Assembly: GCF_963678635.1 (NCBI RefSeq)
Contig: NC_087068.1
Span: forward strand, 48,317,724-48,381,723
Source: Symsagittifera roscoffensis
Taxonomy: Eukaryota > Xenacoelomorpha > Acoela > Convolutidae
Length of the DNA stretch: 64,000 nt
Reading direction: 5' to 3'
A program made the translations under genes and the position numbers. Of the stretch, positions 61,665-64,000 are shown piece after piece (within the stretch, counting starts at the first letter, position 1; each line of letters starts with the position of its first letter). Under the pieces are notes generated by a model, which saw only the letters and a list, made by a program, of their open reading frames with translations, was not told where the DNA came from and ran no database searches.

Positions 61665-61800
61665 ACTCTTGCGTACGCAGAATCAACTGATTCGGAAATT
61701 TTTATTGTTCTGAACTGACAGCCATCGCTCTCAGCTATGTATACCAATCAATCAATGTTACACGACCAGTATAACTCTATTATCAAACATATATGCTTTA
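61665..61800 (+). repeat. Short direct repeat, partner of 58430-58575
   Basis: See the partner entry. The shared core is GCCATCGCTCTCAGCTATGT. It follows the solo terminal repeat by about 40 bases, just as the partner follows the right end of the full element by about 20 bases. Confidence 0.8.
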
Positions 61801-61839
61801 AACCTTGCATTAGACCCGGTTGCTTTTTGATATTTTTAC

Positions 61840-62303
61840 AAACTCGCCAAAACCAACCAGGTTAGCTGTAGTTGCAGCATTGGACGTTGTAGTAGCAGTT
61901 GTTGTAGTTACCGTTGTTGGATCAGATGTTGTTGTCATATTTGTTGTAGTCGTAGGTTCTGGCGTTGTTGTTGTAGGTTCTGGCGTTGTTGTTGTAGGTT
62001 CTGGCGTTGTTGTCGTATTCGTTGTAGGCTCTGGCGTTGTTGTCGTATTCGTTGTAGGCTCTGGCGTTGTTGTCGTATTCGTTGTAGGCTCTGGCGTTGT
62101 TGTTGTAGTCGTCGTAGGCTCTGGCGTTGTTGTCGTAGTTGTTGTCGTCGTTGTTGTCGTAGTGGTTGTAGTTATTTGTATCTCCTCCACAAAGTAGTCG
62201 AAGGAGAATGGCGGTACATTTGACTGTGCCTGAAGTGTGAACGACCTCGACTCCACAATACGATTACTGACCAACTCAGTTACGCCGCTGCTTCTTTTTG
62301 CTC
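61840..62303 (-). CDS. Exon encoding a Thr/Pro-rich mucin-like stalk (inferred upstream exon of the 53619-54641 gene)
   Basis: The minus-strand acceptor ACTTTTCAG precedes 62303. The frame (phase 1 start) reads AKRSSGVTELVSNRIVESRS then FTLQAQSNVPPFSFDYFVEE, followed by a run of 16 Thr and about seven PEPT units separated by TTTT or TTNTTTT, ending NLVGFGEF. A donor TTT|GTAAAA at 61839 leaves phase 0, matching the acceptor of the membrane exon. Thr/Pro repeats are typical of O-glycosylated extracellular stalks. The N-terminal, non-repetitive part looks like the end of a folded ectodomain encoded by further exons beyond 62303. The donor could instead lie a little upstream; a stop follows at 61810. 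Not a recognised family. Confidence 0.5.
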
Positions 62304-62336
62304 CTGAAAAGTAGTCGAAAGTTTGTTTTTCACCCC

Positions 62337-62478
62337 CATAAAATGGATAAAATTAAAAGCACAGGTGTTTAATTAAAAGCACTCTCCTTAATAAAATTAA
62401 AAGCACACCCCCTTAATAAAATTAAAAGCGCACCCCCTTAATAAAATGGATAAAACTAAGAGCACAGGTGTTTAATTT
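62337..62478 (+). repeat. Short tandem repeat (TAAAATTAAAAGCACACCCCCTTAA-like, 25-30 bp)
   Basis: Four to five units of 'aataaaattaaaagcacaccccctt' with variants, bounded on both sides by 'ataaaa(t/c)taa(a/g)agcacaggtgtttaatt'. It lies just upstream (minus-strand sense) of the Thr-rich exon, in the putative intron. Confidence 0.85.
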
Positions 62479-62479
62479 C

Positions 62480-63440
62480 CAGTTCAACATCTGTTATAGT
62501 GCCTTTAGGCCCACTGATCATTGTCTCCAGAATCCGCTGAGAACTCTGCTATCAATCATAAAATGTTTTCGTAAAAAGTGTCAAAATCAGGCGACAGAAG
62601 AAAAAAATGAAGAAAAAAAACAGCAGCCGTTAAATTGCATTAAGTTGCCCAAGCCACTAACATTGTGATTATTGTGAGAAGTAGCTACGTGCTGCTAAAG
62701 AAAACACTAAACATCTACTTGCTCACATTTTGTGCTTTAATTGCCGGACACCGCTCGCCTTTTCATTTTCTGTCAGCTCAATTGCAACAGCACAGACTTT
62801 GCTGATTGTTTAATAAGTTTTTATTTGATTTAAAAGTCAGTTTGAAATACTCTTTTAATAGTGCAGACAGTTGGAGTCCGAGAAATTTAGCTAAAACTGT
62901 TTTGTGAATGTTTCCTACAATTTTTGGTCTACAACTTTCGAACAAAATTTTTGAGACTTTTAGATGAAAGCAATGAAACTATTTTCACATCAATTTACCT
63001 GAATTATAATTTTGTATGATTGACAAAAATTGTTTTAAAAAAAATCGAACTTTTTCAATTTTCAAAAAAGAGTCTTTACCCAAAGGTGAATTTATTGAAA
63101 GAGTGTATTTCATGAAAAAACTACCATTATAATAGTTTTTGAGCTCTTACCGTTAACCCGCTATTGTATTCGTGTTTTTAAGAACTGCATATAATAAGTT
63201 GGCTGGTAATACTTAAGTTAATTCTGATACAAACTTCTGTTTGTTTGTGGTTGCAGAATGGTCAACACAAATGCATCCCATCCGTCTTCCTCAATTATGT
63301 ACTCCAGACTAGGGTCATTTGAGGTCAAATTTAGGTGCAGCCTAGTTGCTCCCACCGGGTCCTATGCGGCTCTTTTCACGCAGTTATCAATAGAGTTACC
63401 AAGCTTGCCTATTACAATTTAGTACATGTTTTAATAAATC
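62480..63440. other. Non-coding, no gene recognised
   Basis: AT-rich DNA without coding signal. If the minus-strand gene continues, its upstream exons must lie here unseen or beyond the window. Confidence 0.35.
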
Positions 63441-63443
63441 TAA

Positions 63444-63499
63444 CATGTTTAAAAACAAGTTTTCGAGCCTTCATGTTTAAAAACAAGTTTTCGAGCCTT
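63444..63499 (+). repeat. 28-bp perfect tandem duplication
   Basis: CATGTTTAAAAACAAGTTTT followed by CGAGCCTT, twice in a row (63444-63471 and 63472-63499). Confidence 0.93.
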
Positions 63500-63684
63500 T
63501 GTGTTGGTCATTTTTTCCACAGAAATATGCAGTGCTATGCTTAATGAATGAAAATGCTCCAATTGCTCTAATTTTTTTAGTGCTATCAAGCTTCTTTTTT
63601 GTAGTCCAAAACGTGATCAAACTTCTCCGAAAATTTAGAGGGTAATTTTAGAAATTGAGTTAGGACCGATGGGTATAACTCATA

Positions 63685-64000
63685 GAGTAATTTCGGATAG
63701 GGTACACCGTCTGCTCGTCACGCTATCTTATTTTCGGCCGGATAGATTCGTGCAACTTCTTAGTCTAATACCGATCCTAATCTTACTCTTATACTATCTA
63801 GTCTCAGGTTGTTTAACTAGTCTCTGCTAGGCTCAATAGATCTAGGGTATACTGGTTTATTGCGGCTGCTGAAGTGCTCGGGAGAGTTCAACTAATTTCT
63901 AAGTTAGATTCAAATCTCTCTGGTGCTGAAATTACAAGTAATTTCAGCACTTACAAATAAGTGGGTTGTTAGTTATATGGATCATGATTGGTTAATATTA
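63685..64000 (+). repeat. Dispersed repeat (inverted partner of 33830-34135), runs off the window
   Basis: AGAGTAATTTCGGATAGGGT, 'acaccgtctgctcgtcacgctatcttattttcggccggatagattcgtgcaacttcttagtctaata...' is the reverse complement of 34120-33990. A perfect hairpin GTGCTGAAATTAC, AAG, TAATTTCAGCACTT-type lies at about 63922-63950. The element continues past 64000. Confidence 0.75.

Noticed and set aside
61820-62197. Val-rich 125-codon frame on the plus strand
   Set aside because: Antisense shadow of the Thr/Pro-repeat exon on the minus strand.
1-64000. CRISPR array or prokaryotic operon
   Set aside because: Introns, SINE/LINE content and microsatellites show eukaryotic DNA; no regular repeat-spacer array exists.

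Overview
The window is animal (metazoan) nuclear DNA. It is AT-rich, one widely conserved gene is split by GT-AG introns of 1 to 12 kb, and most of the rest is degenerate repeats: tRNA-like short elements, a LINE, a Tc1/mariner-like transposon, foldback elements and micro/minisatellites. Nothing bacterial or viral is evident. I cannot name the species; a marine invertebrate with a repeat-rich genome fits best (inference).

Layout. (1) Positions 931-37105, plus strand: a complete 8-coding-exon gene for a TMX3-type transmembrane protein disulfide isomerase. The splice phases agree throughout and give 489 residues. (2) Nested in its 11.7-kb intron 5, same strand, is an intronless gene (24213-28055, 1280 residues). 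It encodes two tandem NERD-nuclease-like modules, the first with a degraded active site, followed by a UvrD-like superfamily 1 helicase. This is the most interesting gene here. (3) 38019-42890, minus strand: a decayed APE-type non-LTR retrotransposon (CR1/L2/Jockey-like) with a zinc-finger/coiled-coil ORF1, endonuclease and reverse transcriptase. A separate SGNH esterase ORF lies at its 5' end. (4) 45185-47700: a diverged direct duplication of about 1.2 kb. (5) 53619-54641 and 61840-62303, minus strand: two phase-compatible exons that I infer to be the 3' half of a mucin-like type I membrane protein gene (Thr/Pro stalk, transmembrane helix, Lys-rich tail). (6) Its putative intron holds two palindromic elements (55462-55882) and a frameshifted Tc1/mariner-like element with long terminal inverted repeats (56831-58410).

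The introns and intergenic DNA are built from a small set of recurring families. The most distinctive ends in a short hairpin (core GCGAAGC...GCTTCGC) followed by CCTCTGTGT; the ten copies I found are all in plus orientation, and some have a degenerate tRNA-like body. Repeat boundaries were set by eye and are approximate. Exon boundaries were counted base by base and checked by reading frame.
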